A stretch of DNA of 27,677 nt, taken from the NCBI GenBank assembly GCA_048883405.1, contig JBHLQS010000018.1:1-27677 (forward strand), read 5' to 3'. Position numbers and translations under genes: made by a program. Every line of letters begins with the position of its first letter. Position 1 is the first letter of the stretch. The stretch comes from SMTZ1-83 sp048883405 (lineage in GTDB: Archaea; Asgardarchaeota; Thorarchaeia; Thorarchaeales; Thorarchaeaceae). Positions 15,924-23,863 of this stretch are shown piece after piece. A model generated the notes under the pieces. It had not been told where the DNA came from and did no database searches. It was given only the letters and a program-made list of their open reading frames with translations.

Positions 15924-16796
15924 ATGTCCGAGGAACCCCGAGATCTCAAATTAACGGATCATCCAGCAGTAAATGATCTATGCATGGGAATATGGGGCGG
16001 CCGTGATTACGTTCCAGATAGTTTCCCCAAATGGATTGAAAATGATTTCAATTATCCTATCGGCATCTTTTCTGGAGATGTCCTTCAGGCAATAGGCAAT
16101 CTCGAAGTCAAATCTGGCAAGACGGTTGCATGGGTCAAAGGGCTTAGAGTGAGAGAATCTGAACGAAGAAAGGGATATGCATCCAGAATTGTCGACCAGA
16201 TGATTGTGAAAGCCAAGCAGATTGGGGTGGAAACCTTGAGGTATGCAACCAGTTCAAGGAATATCGCATCAATGAAAGTGGCAGAGACTCTTGGGTTTGT
16301 ACTCATGAACGATGTCCGCTATTTTAGACTCGAGCCGCCATTTCCTCCCCATCCAAGCCCAAGCCCCAGCATCATTCCTCTTCAAGTTTATCCTAAACGA
16401 TTACACAAGATCCTCGATATTAGCGACTTAATTCCGACCGAAACATTCCCCATAAGATGGGAGTTTCATAACAAAGATGTCATGAGCTTAGAATCAATCC
16501 TCGAACGAGAGATTGCTCAAGTGGTTTTTGGCGGCACTGGTAAGGCTGAATCTCTCACATTCTTCTATACCTTCGAGAGAGATGGTCAGAAGACTACAGC
16601 TTTCACGATGTACTCAACAAATCGATCAGTATTTGTAGATGTATTCTCCAGAGCTTTGGATTATCTTGATGCCACCAGGACTGAACGTGCAGTGTTCTTT
16701 CTTGGACCTAGAGTTGGACAATGGGTGGAATACACTATAGAGATCCCACAGGATTTCTCCGGGCGCCGATTTCTTCTCTACGAGAAGAGACTATAG
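15924..16796 (+). CDS. GNAT N-acetyltransferase with C-terminal extension, NAT16-like
   Basis: 290 residues. Residues 1-137 form a GNAT fold; motif A for acetyl-CoA binding is VRESERRKGYASRIV (76-90) with the RRKGYA pyrophosphate loop, followed by SRNIASMKVAETLGF (motif B). The N-terminal GIWGGRDYVPDSFPKWI resembles the conserved block of the histidine N-acetyltransferase/NAT16 group. A proline-rich linker (139-149) joins a second alpha/beta domain that may be a degenerate GNAT-like half, as in that group. It transfers acetyl groups to an amine; the substrate is unknown, and the NAT16 link comes from memory of motif pattern only. ATG 15924 seems leaderless. A stable hairpin follows the stop. 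Confidence 0.8.
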   Translation: MSEEPRDLKLTDHPAVNDLCMGIWGGRDYVPDSFPKWIENDFNYPIGIFSGDVLQAIGNLEVKSGKTVAWVKGLRVRESERRKGYASRIVDQMIVKAKQIGVETLRYATSSRNIASMKVAETLGFVLMNDVRYFRLEPPFPPHPSPSPSIIPLQVYPKRLHKILDISDLIPTETFPIRWEFHNKDVMSLESILEREIAQVVFGGTGKAESLTFFYTFERDGQKTTAFTMYSTNRSVFVDVFSRALDYLDATRTERAVFFLGPRVGQWVEYTIEIPQDFSGRRFLLYEKRL

Positions 16797-16818
16797 ATTG
16801 GATGAGGTCCGAAAAACC

Positions 16819-16848
16819 AGGGATAGGCTGAGAGATCAGCCTATTCCT
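16819..16848. terminator. 13-bp hairpin with GAGA tetraloop between convergent genes
   Basis: Left arm 16819-16831 and right arm 16836-16848 pair over 13 positions with one G-T (G-U) pair; core arms ATAGGCTGA and TCAGCCTAT are perfect. The loop GAGA fits the stable GNRA class. It lies between the stops of the GNAT gene (plus) and the membrane protein gene (minus), and could act for both as a 3' end or stability element. No T-run follows closely, so classical intrinsic termination is uncertain. Confidence 0.55.
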
Positions 16849-16863
16849 CGATGATTCCTGTAT

Positions 16864-17244
16864 CTAGGTGAAATGTTGACTGGTGGTAGGAAGTATAAAG
16901 TAGACTATAGTGATGGCAGTTAACCCTACTCCCGCCCAGTTCCCGCCGTATGCATACAACAGAGCTCCAGCAATGAGGAATACCACCGCAAGAGTCCAAG
17001 ACATTCGGTCCTGCTTCAATATCTGGAAATACAGGAATATTGCAATCACACCGAGAATGATACCTGCACCGGAAGCAACATCCTCCCATACAGCAAATCC
17101 CAGTCCGCCAACAATGATTCCTGTAATAGCATTAAGGATCATTAGAAAGCCCGCAATAGTGACCTCTCTGGGTCTGTCACCCCTCTGAATGCCACTATCA
17201 TCAGCCATTGGTATTTCGGTCATAGCGCAAAGGGTTGATTTCAT
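16864..17244 (-). CDS. Small four-helix membrane protein
   Basis: 126 residues from ATG 17244, with four predicted membrane helices: AGFLMILNAITGIIVGGLGF, AGIILGVIAIFLYFQIL, WTLAVVFLIAGALLYAYGG and AGVGLTAITIVYFILP. The N-terminus is hydrophilic. Start choice is uncertain: an A/T-rich element AGAATAAAG at about 17250-17258 lies too close to ATG 17244 for a normal leader and would suit ATG 17223 (MTEIPMADD), about 30 nt downstream, as a leaderless start. I do not recognise the family; the pattern resembles small uncharacterised membrane proteins common in archaea. It lies 34 bases downstream of the zinc-binding protein gene and may be co-transcribed with pfkA. Confidence 0.65.
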   Translation of the reverse strand: MKSTLCAMTEIPMADDSGIQRGDRPREVTIAGFLMILNAITGIIVGGLGFAVWEDVASGAGIILGVIAIFLYFQILKQDRMSWTLAVVFLIAGALLYAYGGNWAGVGLTAITIVYFILPTTSQHFT

Positions 17245-17278
17245 GACACTTTATTCTTTCGAAAGCCATGAACTGGAG

Positions 17279-17785
17279 CTAGTCCAAGTCATCCTCATAC
17301 TCCTCAAGCACAGACCAATGTGGTGCATATGTGATGGGTTCGAGGTCCTTCTGCTGTAGTTCAATCTCCTCGACTTCGGCGACTCTCTTCCGCAAGGTGT
17401 ACGACTTGGCACCTTCCCACCAGAGGTATGCACTGAGCTCCTTCGAGAATTCACCTTGATATCTCCCGCAGGTTCCCCCACAGAACACCTTGTCCTCCCT
17501 TATCTCAAGTGTACCCTCGCACCACTTGCAGGCCGCCTCTCTACCATGGGCATGAATCCGTCCGTCCACTACTCGCACGAGAAGAACAGTGCCATCAAAG
17601 TTGCAGACGCCCCACTCCTTCTTCTTGGTCACAGTTTTCTCCCAAATCTCCCCTGTGGGAACTCGGAGCTTATCTGAAGAGTCCTGTTTCTTCCTTTTGT
17701 CCTTGCTGGACTCATCAAAGTCAGTCAGCCGCGTCTGCACAGTACGCCTCATGATCCATTGTGCTGATGTGGCGCTGATAAACAT
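17279..17785 (-). CDS. Zinc-binding protein of unknown function, coupled to pfkA
   Basis: About 168 residues from ATG 17785. A charged N-terminal part (SSKDKRKKQDSSDK) is followed by a small beta-rich region (WGVCNFDGTVLLVRVVDG) and a probable zinc ribbon with CKWC and CGGTC (C-x2-C, C-x3-C), then an acidic end. The longer frame reaches 17836 and would overlap pfkA by 37 bases; ATG 17785 lies 14 nt after the pfkA stop with AGAGG just upstream, so I prefer it; ATG 17752 is also possible. The gene is probably translated with phosphofructokinase, but nothing in the sequence shows a metabolic role. Family not recognised. Confidence 0.65.
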   Translation of the reverse strand: MFISATSAQWIMRRTVQTRLTDFDESSKDKRKKQDSSDKLRVPTGEIWEKTVTKKKEWGVCNFDGTVLLVRVVDGRIHAHGREAACKWCEGTLEIREDKVFCGGTCGRYQGEFSKELSAYLWWEGAKSYTLRKRVAEVEEIELQQKDLEPITYAPHWSVLEEYEDDLD

Positions 17786-17799
17786 GTACCTCTTGATGT

Positions 17800-18765
17800 T
17801 TATCCAGAGAGCTCCTCCAAAAGGCCCATCATCCATTCATCGTAGGGCTTATTCTTGGACCAGGTGTCCTCGAAAGGAGTCATTATGAGTTCGCCATTGA
17901 CTTCTCCAACCATTCCACCGTGTTTTCCGCCCAAAAGACATTCAATTGCAAAAGCTCCTAGGCGAGTGGCAAGAATCCTATCAAAATGAGTTGGATTTCC
18001 CCCTCGTTGAATATATCCTAACACTGAAACTCTGCATTTCTCTCCAACCCTCTTAGAAAGCTCTTCGCCAATAACAGTGGCATTTCCAAGCTCATCGCCC
18101 TCGGCAACAACAACAAGGACACTCGACTTCCCCTTCTCTCTTGCATCAATAACCCTCTGAGCGAGTTCTTCCATTTTCGTTGGGGTTTCTGGAATCACAA
18201 TTGCTGATGCTCCTGTTGCAATACCTACATGAACTGCAATGAATCCATGATTCCGTCCCATTACCTCGGCTAAAAAGATTCGAGAGAAGGCTTCTGCTGT
18301 ATCCCGTATCTTATCCAACGCTTCCAGTGCGTTGTTGACAGCAGTATCAAAGCCAATCGTGTAATCTGACCCATAGAGATCGTTATCAATAGTTCCCGGC
18401 AGTCCTATCAGTCGACCCTTCCAATGCTTGCTCAATGCCGCCAAACCCCGCATCGTTCCATCGCCACCGATAGCCACCAAGGCATCTAATCCCCTTTCTT
18501 CTAGCACGGCTGCGGCTTTCTTCAGACCTTCCTCCGTCTTGAATTCCTCAGATCGGCCAGTTGTTAACATTGTGCCTCCACGATGCAGAATTCTTGAGAC
18601 AGACCTTGAGTTCAGTTCATGTATCTGATTGGTCAGAATTCCATGAAATCCTCCAAATATGCCGTATATCCTGCAATTGCGACTGATCCCAACTCTAGTT
18701 ATGGCCCTGATAGCTGCATTCATTCCAGGACCATCTCCACCACTAGTGAGTACTCCAATTTTCAT
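17800..18765 (-). CDS. pfkA: ATP-dependent 6-phosphofructokinase
   Basis: 321 residues, the normal length for bacterial PfkA. Phosphorylates fructose 6-phosphate to fructose 1,6-bisphosphate in glycolysis. Motifs: N-terminal GVLTSGGDGPGMNAAIR (4-20), ATP-site GGDGT (100-104), catalytic loop PGTIDND (123-129), MGR (169-171) and YIQRGG near the C-terminus. GGDGT, with glycine rather than aspartate at the fourth place, points to ATP and not pyrophosphate as phosphoryl donor. Most archaea use ADP-dependent kinases of another family, so this gene is probably of bacterial origin. ATG 18765 is preceded by a TATA-like element at about 18787-18795 (minus), predicting a leaderless mRNA. The zinc-binding gene follows directly. 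Confidence 0.93.
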   Translation of the reverse strand: MKIGVLTSGGDGPGMNAAIRAITRVGISRNCRIYGIFGGFHGILTNQIHELNSRSVSRILHRGGTMLTTGRSEEFKTEEGLKKAAAVLEERGLDALVAIGGDGTMRGLAALSKHWKGRLIGLPGTIDNDLYGSDYTIGFDTAVNNALEALDKIRDTAEAFSRIFLAEVMGRNHGFIAVHVGIATGASAIVIPETPTKMEELAQRVIDAREKGKSSVLVVVAEGDELGNATVIGEELSKRVGEKCRVSVLGYIQRGGNPTHFDRILATRLGAFAIECLLGGKHGGMVGEVNGELIMTPFEDTWSKNKPYDEWMMGLLEELSG

Positions 18766-18786
18766 AGGTCTTTGATAGCTTCATAG

Positions 18787-18795
18787 AGATAAAAA
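18787..18795 (-). promoter_or_regulatory. TATA-type promoter of pfkA, leaderless
   Basis: TTTTTATCT on the minus strand, centred about 26 nt upstream of ATG 18765. No Shine-Dalgarno site precedes the ATG. Confidence 0.5.
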
Positions 18796-18804
18796 GAATC
18801 AGCA

Positions 18805-19365
18805 TTAGGAAATAGAAGCGCGTTCTTGGAAGAACATCAGATAGTCTGTTCCTGGTACATCTTTACCAAGTAGCCTTAGGGCTGATGCAAGCTGCCCTCT
18901 ATGATGCGTCGTATGCAAAATATATTGCATGAAGAAATCCATCGCCTGAACTTCAAAAGGCTCATCTGATATATGGGGGACCTCGATTGTACCCTGCGGA
19001 ATTTCCCTAACAACCTCAGCGAGACGAGAATCTAATTCATTCCACTTGGAAATCATTTCGAGTTTTGAGGCCTGGGATATCCACTTGTAGATACCATCAT
19101 CCCATTTGTCATCTGCAATATTGAAGCAAGTGGCTAACGCCATAACTATGTGTTCGCATATCGAACGAACACTTTGCTTTCCGAGCACATTCTTTTGGAA
19201 ATCTTTCTCCTTCAGATGTTCAACGACCTCTCGCATCTTGTTTCCAGTCCACATGTGATACTCAGCGAGCTGTTTGAAGGTCAGCCTAATCCCTCCAAAG
19301 GAGAATGTGCATATCCTATACACTTCGGGCTTATCTTTCCTTTGCAATGATTCATTTGATACCAT
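18805..19365 (-). CDS. DinB-family four-helix protein
   Basis: 186 residues in the longest frame. From residue 28 on it matches the DinB/YfiT fold: an N-terminal helix LTFKQLAEYHMWTGNKM, a conserved ICEHIVMA histidine and the C-terminal metal motif HTTHHRGQLASALRLLGKD. The three histidines usually bind a divalent metal in this superfamily, which includes thiol-dependent transferases and hydrolases. ATG 19365 overlaps the VWA gene by 14 bases and adds 27 residues foreign to the fold. CTG 19284, with GGAGGG 6 nt upstream, would start exactly at the domain, so it may be the true start. It may be the last gene of the VWA operon or a separate unit. Substrate unknown. Confidence 0.8.
   Translation of the reverse strand: MVSNESLQRKDKPEVYRICTFSFGGIRLTFKQLAEYHMWTGNKMREVVEHLKEKDFQKNVLGKQSVRSICEHIVMALATCFNIADDKWDDGIYKWISQASKLEMISKWNELDSRLAEVVREIPQGTIEVPHISDEPFEVQAMDFFMQYILHTTHHRGQLASALRLLGKDVPGTDYLMFFQERASIS
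19282..19296 (-). promoter_or_regulatory. Strong Shine-Dalgarno site and candidate CTG start in the DinB gene
   Basis: GGAGGG (19291-19296, minus) is followed after 6 nt by CTG (19282-19284), in frame and at the boundary where the DinB fold begins. Confidence 0.45.
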
Positions 19366-22318
19366 TTAGCACATCAGTCAATATCTTGGGAATTTCATGG
19401 AGTGACCCAAGTGTGATTACCTCGCCTCGGGTCAACTCAGCCATCTTCTCAGCCCTATCAGTGTTTCCCATTTTCTCGTTGAGCGCTACGATGAACCGAG
19501 ATTGCAAGTCATTGAATCTGTCCAATTGTGGTTCTAGGACTGAGATATCTTCGACAAATGCGTCTGTAAGCACCATGACGAGCCTCTTCTCAGATTCATT
19601 CATCTTTTCGATTTGGTCGGCTGCCCACCGGAAAGCAGCTTCAGCACTAGTGCCTCTTCTTCCCCTGAGATCCAATATCTGCTCCGCCACCTCATCTAGA
19701 TCACGCTTCTCTTCGAATCCCTTCACTGCGTGAGTGCTTTCTTCAAAGAATGCAATAGCTACTTCTTCTGGAAGGAGATTTGCCACCAGCATAACAACAG
19801 CGATTGCACACATTGCAAGTTTCTCTCCGCTCATTGATCCACTGATGTCCAATAGAAAGCATGCAGCAACTCTTCCGCGCACAGTGTCCCAAACCACTAA
19901 ATCGTCTCTGGTTAGAAGATTGATATCCTTTCCTGACATCAGAATACTCTCAATCGAACTCTCAATATCGACTTGGTCTATGTCATCCCCATCGCGGAAA
20001 GGTCGGGTTTTGGTGCTTGGAGCAAGGCCCTTCTCACCGGAGCCTATCTTCCCTGTTGGCCAGCTCATTGCAACCTCTATAAGTGCCTGTTTCGCAAGCT
20101 CCTTGACTTTATCCTTGGCATCCTTGGGGAGGCCTTTTCGATGGTTGAACCATTGTAGAATAAGGTTCTCTCCTGGGCCACGCGTCATAGAACCAAACGT
20201 TCGTTCGATTGATTTTGCACTACCGTCTCTTGTCACCTTCTCTATCTTATCAGCTATATCTTTGACTGAACGTTCATCAATTGGTGGTGGAGGACCTGAA
20301 ATGGATCGAATTGCTTCCATCAGAACAGTCGGATCTATGCTCATCATAGGGTCTGGTCGGTCAGGCATTCTCCAAGAATCAGTTCTCTTCAATGTCCTGA
20401 TTCTCTCGATGTGTTCTTCGAGTTCTCTTGTGAGGTCTCTTTTTCTGGATTTGTGAATCCTCTCAGCCAATTTACTTAGGTCATCTTCTCCGACTGATTC
20501 GAAAGCAGGATGTTCAGAGATGAATTCCTCTATTGCATCGATTTCGCCATGTGTCTTTGCAGTTTCCAGAGTCGTCGTAAGGTCTGCATGAGCCATTGCA
20601 GCAAGTGCCTCGGTGTGTCCAGATTTGAGCGCAGATCGAGTGAGCTCCTTCAAGAGCTCTTCTTTGCGACCTGCCAAGCAACCGCTCTTTGCAGTTGCAA
20701 ACCCTTTCCGCATGCTAAGTGAAGTCCCGCCGAATCCAAGTCGCCTCATCATTCCTCCGAGTGTTTCCGCAGTCCCAGCACCAGATTCGACGAGATGCTT
20801 TAGAGTTTCATAGGTGTCTCCAATACGCTCCAGAATTCTTTCATCTGAGAATCCTTTGTCCAGACCTGTCTTCATCACATCAGTTGGAGAGAGTCCTATC
20901 TCACCATCCATGAATGAATCAAGCAGATCAAGGAACGCTGCTTCTCCTTTTGCTTCTTTTATGGCTTTCATGGCTGCACTGCTTGAGAAGGAATCGAATC
21001 TTCCAGCGTGAGATGAACCCAATTCGGAGAAGCTCTCAGCATACTCTTTCATCTTTTCTGCTAGCTCCACAAAACTTCGAGATGAGCCACTTTCCTCCTT
21101 CATAGATTTCATTGTGTGGTCAAATACTTCCTCTGCTAATTTCTCCCACTTTGGAGATTCAACAGCACTCACAGCTATGTCATCTAATGTCGGTGTCACT
21201 CCTTCTTTTCTAACATGCTCATCGTATGTGTCGAAAAGCTCCTCACGATGTTTTGTACCAAACTTCTCATCCATCTTGGATGCCGTTCGAAAAGCCCTTG
21301 CAAGATCCTCTAGACTATCTTCAAAGACTCGCTCCTTATCAAACTCGGGCACTTCCTCCAACATATCTGATACATCAGAGATATCCCAAAGCTTGTCGAG
21401 CTTCTTCACCAAGCTCTTCATTTCCTCATCGAGTTCTGCTTTAGGATATCCGGAATCTTTGAGATATTTCAAACTCCGAGCAGCAGTTTCCATGTCTCCG
21501 GCCAATATTTCCTCCATATCATCTCTGAATCCATCAAGCTCCATTGCATACTCCATCGCAAGCTTCTCCCAAGGTGAGCTTGTCCGAGATAGTACCTCCT
21601 CGCCCCAGCCAAGTTCTGCTGCAGGTTCAATGTCTTCAGGGGGTAGACTATCAATCTCGCTAAGAACTTCATCTCGCAGAAACTTCTCCAGCTTTTTCTT
21701 GTCGGATAGTCCCATTCTAAGTGCAGCCTCATCCCCTCCTCTTGAGGCTAGCAGACTTCTGAAAGCCTCCATTTCAGCAGTTTCTGCACTTGATAGCGTT
21801 TCAAGGAAGTCTAATAGATCAGACATGGCGTCAAGCTCATGCTCAACCATGGACTCAATGTCATCGAAACCAACACTACTCTCACCTAGGACTGAGAGTT
21901 CTGACATGATTTGGTCGAGAACTGATGGTGGCCCCCTATCAGCCTCCTCTATCTCGTCATCTGTTTCAATAGATTCACCATCGGGCGCTTCGAAAGGTGT
22001 CTCCTTTGGTTCTGTTTTCTTTCTTTTCTTCCTCTTCTTCCGTCTTTCAGGAAATAGAATTTGGAAAGCGATGTCTCTTGCATGAGGTTGGTCTATAATG
22101 GGTGTTGTGAAGACTGCGGCTTGAATGTAGTCCTCAGGAATTAGATCTCTCTTTCTATGAAAACGTGCCGTGAGAAGTTTTGGAATCGCTATAGCCTGTC
22201 TCGTACTGGGAGTGCCTCCCAGCAGTTTCTCGTTGATTGCACGCATTCTATGGATAAACTCAGCTGAGAATGTTATAGGGTTCCACGCTTCTCCAAGTCC
22301 CCATATATCATGTGCCAT
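19352..22318 (-). CDS. Large VWA-domain protein (CoxE/MoxR-partner type)
   Basis: 988 residues. An N-terminal ~90 residues with a helical region like that of MoxR-associated VWA proteins is followed by a basic stretch (91-101, mostly Lys/Arg), an acidic linker and a long, mainly alpha-helical middle (about 130-800). The C-terminal VWA domain carries a full metal-ion-dependent adhesion site: DISGSMSG (824-831), Thr in RRGTSAE (about 890) and Asp in VLTDAF (about 919). Such proteins work with MoxR AAA+ ATPases in remodelling or metal insertion. The start ATG shares one base with the stop of the AAA gene (TAATG), with GGTG 7 nt upstream. The length is well above that of CoxE/NorD-type partners. 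The target is unknown. Confidence 0.85.
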   Translation of the reverse strand: MAHDIWGLGEAWNPITFSAEFIHRMRAINEKLLGGTPSTRQAIAIPKLLTARFHRKRDLIPEDYIQAAVFTTPIIDQPHARDIAFQILFPERRKKRKKRKKTEPKETPFEAPDGESIETDDEIEEADRGPPSVLDQIMSELSVLGESSVGFDDIESMVEHELDAMSDLLDFLETLSSAETAEMEAFRSLLASRGGDEAALRMGLSDKKKLEKFLRDEVLSEIDSLPPEDIEPAAELGWGEEVLSRTSSPWEKLAMEYAMELDGFRDDMEEILAGDMETAARSLKYLKDSGYPKAELDEEMKSLVKKLDKLWDISDVSDMLEEVPEFDKERVFEDSLEDLARAFRTASKMDEKFGTKHREELFDTYDEHVRKEGVTPTLDDIAVSAVESPKWEKLAEEVFDHTMKSMKEESGSSRSFVELAEKMKEYAESFSELGSSHAGRFDSFSSSAAMKAIKEAKGEAAFLDLLDSFMDGEIGLSPTDVMKTGLDKGFSDERILERIGDTYETLKHLVESGAGTAETLGGMMRRLGFGGTSLSMRKGFATAKSGCLAGRKEELLKELTRSALKSGHTEALAAMAHADLTTTLETAKTHGEIDAIEEFISEHPAFESVGEDDLSKLAERIHKSRKRDLTRELEEHIERIRTLKRTDSWRMPDRPDPMMSIDPTVLMEAIRSISGPPPPIDERSVKDIADKIEKVTRDGSAKSIERTFGSMTRGPGENLILQWFNHRKGLPKDAKDKVKELAKQALIEVAMSWPTGKIGSGEKGLAPSTKTRPFRDGDDIDQVDIESSIESILMSGKDINLLTRDDLVVWDTVRGRVAACFLLDISGSMSGEKLAMCAIAVVMLVANLLPEEVAIAFFEESTHAVKGFEEKRDLDEVAEQILDLRGRRGTSAEAAFRWAADQIEKMNESEKRLVMVLTDAFVEDISVLEPQLDRFNDLQSRFIVALNEKMGNTDRAEKMAELTRGEVITLGSLHEIPKILTDVLNGIK

Positions 22319-23274
22319 TATGATGCACCTAGAGTGTCACGTACAATTCGTGCTACAACTTGTTCGGGCTTCTTTCCAGGCTTGAACTGACATGAGTCTG
22401 GAAGAATCAAATTCGCGACCTCTCCGATGATTTTGTTGTCTAATTTCGATCTAGTACGTGCTGCTCTTTCTGCTGCCAGTCTAGCCATCCCTATGCTCGA
22501 CCGCAGGCTTGGTGGTGACTCCACTTGTGCATCTCCACGAAATTGCTCCAGCAGTTCCAGTATCTTCTCGTATGCGATAGCAGGTATCTTGTACTCTGGG
22601 CAATTAGTTTCCACTATCTTCCGTTCGAGAGACCTCGGTGGATAATCGAGATGGATCCAGACCTTTATCCTGTCTTTGATGGCCTCGGGCAGTTTTCTAG
22701 TGCCTCTCATCTCGGCTGGATTCATAGCACTCACAACATAGAAGTCATCATCGACACTTATCCAACTCCTAAGTTGCGGGATGTAGAGCCGACCTTCCTC
22801 CATGGCATCAAGCATTGAATTCAGAACATATTCGTCGCCTCGGTTAATCTCATTGGCGAGGAATAATCCTCCCTGAAGTGCCGCCAGGGTGAATGGTCCT
22901 GGCACATAGGACTCTGCGGCGAATCCAAACTTGAAGACTAGGGTAGGATCAAAACTACCTATCAGAGTTGCAGGTCTAACCAGATCAGAGAATGTCACCC
23001 AATAGAACTCACGACCAAGGTCATATGCGAACTTACGGCAGAGCGCTGTCTTTCCACAGCCAACTGGTCCTACAAGTCCAACATACAAGCCTGCTGCGTG
23101 TGCATCGAGCATTGCCTCGTACGCCTCTTTGTACTGGCCCTCTAGAACGAGCTTGACATCCTCTCTAATGTCTGCAACGCGTCTCATGTCTAGAAGCTTT
23201 GCGAAATCCTTCTCTGCACCTGCTTCTCTGTTTCCAGTTTTCTCTATACTTTTTTGCTTACTCACTTGCTTCAT
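22318..23274 (-). CDS. MoxR-family AAA+ ATPase with altered Walker B
   Basis: 318 residues. Walker A is GPVGCGKT (69-76), sensor 1 is VVSAMNP (180-186), and the LDAMEEGR block (154-161) is typical of the MoxR group. Walker B reads LFLANEINR (137-145), where MoxR proteins normally have a LADEINR form, so the magnesium-binding aspartate is replaced by asparagine while the catalytic glutamate stays. It may hydrolyse ATP slowly or act by binding. It is coupled by a one-base overlap to the VWA gene, the standard MoxR-VWA pair. AGGAG touches ATG 23274; GTG 23265, 9 nt after it, is a plausible alternative start. It overlaps the upstream gene by up to 17 bases. Confidence 0.88.
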   Translation of the reverse strand: MKQVSKQKSIEKTGNREAGAEKDFAKLLDMRRVADIREDVKLVLEGQYKEAYEAMLDAHAAGLYVGLVGPVGCGKTALCRKFAYDLGREFYWVTFSDLVRPATLIGSFDPTLVFKFGFAAESYVPGPFTLAALQGGLFLANEINRGDEYVLNSMLDAMEEGRLYIPQLRSWISVDDDFYVVSAMNPAEMRGTRKLPEAIKDRIKVWIHLDYPPRSLERKIVETNCPEYKIPAIAYEKILELLEQFRGDAQVESPPSLRSSIGMARLAAERAARTRSKLDNKIIGEVANLILPDSCQFKPGKKPEQVVARIVRDTLGAS

Positions 23275-23863
23275 CTCCTGAACTACTCTCGAAATACAAT
23301 TCTGCTATAGTTGGTGATACTTCCTCGGGGAGATCAAACCCCATCTCATTCACCTTGGATGAGAAAATCTCGTACTCAGATTTGTTCAACACTGACCTGT
23401 TCCCGAAACCTAATGCCTCTAACACCATGCTTCCGTAAAATGTCTGCTTTATCTCAGAAAGATCATACTTTTTTCTGCGATAGAGCACTTTCGCAGATTG
23501 GAGTTCCCGTGCTCGCGCGGCAACAACGACTTTGTAGAGAGGAACCCATCGGTCGAGCTCTGCTAGTATCTCAGCCTTGAATTTGTAATGTTCCTTCGGC
23601 GCGCTCTTCAAAATGCTGCCTAGTGAACGCATTAATCCTCCAAAGAACTCGCTTTTGGCCTTTTTCTTGTCTCTCTGGCCAACAAAATCAATTGCGCCTA
23701 CTATTACAGAATTGATTTGTTCCTCAGAGGTGTCAAAGAATTTCTTCAGTTCTTCTATCTCTTTTGGAAATAAGGATGTAGCACGGTCGACCACCTTCAA
23801 CTCTATCCTCTTCCTCATTGATAGGGCTTCACCGAAGCTACCAAATACGTCATTATGGCTCAT
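23258..23863 (-). CDS. Unknown 201-aa helical protein of the Rad50-MoxR-VWA operon
   Basis: Predominantly helical and charged, beginning MSHNDVFGSFGEALSMRKR and ending in an acidic tail. There are no membrane segments, zinc sites or catalytic motifs I recognise. The middle contains a basic run (QRDKKKAKSEFF) and RARELQSAKVLYRRKKYD, compatible with nucleic-acid or protein binding. GAGGGG lies 6 nt before ATG 23863. The ATG overlaps the Rad50-like stop (ATGA) and the 3' end overlaps the AAA start, so it must be made together with both. It is the physical link between the Rad50-like and the MoxR-VWA parts of the operon, and so a good candidate for an adaptor; that role is inferred only from position. 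Confidence 0.75.
   Translation of the reverse strand: MSHNDVFGSFGEALSMRKRIELKVVDRATSLFPKEIEELKKFFDTSEEQINSVIVGAIDFVGQRDKKKAKSEFFGGLMRSLGSILKSAPKEHYKFKAEILAELDRWVPLYKVVVAARARELQSAKVLYRRKKYDLSEIKQTFYGSMVLEALGFGNRSVLNKSEYEIFSSKVNEMGFDLPEEVSPTIAELYFESSSGDEASE

Noticed and set aside
21114..22085. Long plus-strand open frame of 323 codons inside the VWA gene
   Set aside because: It is antisense to the VWA gene; its product is Ser-rich low complexity typical of reverse-strand reading of Glu/Asp-rich codons, and it has no family motif or ribosome site.
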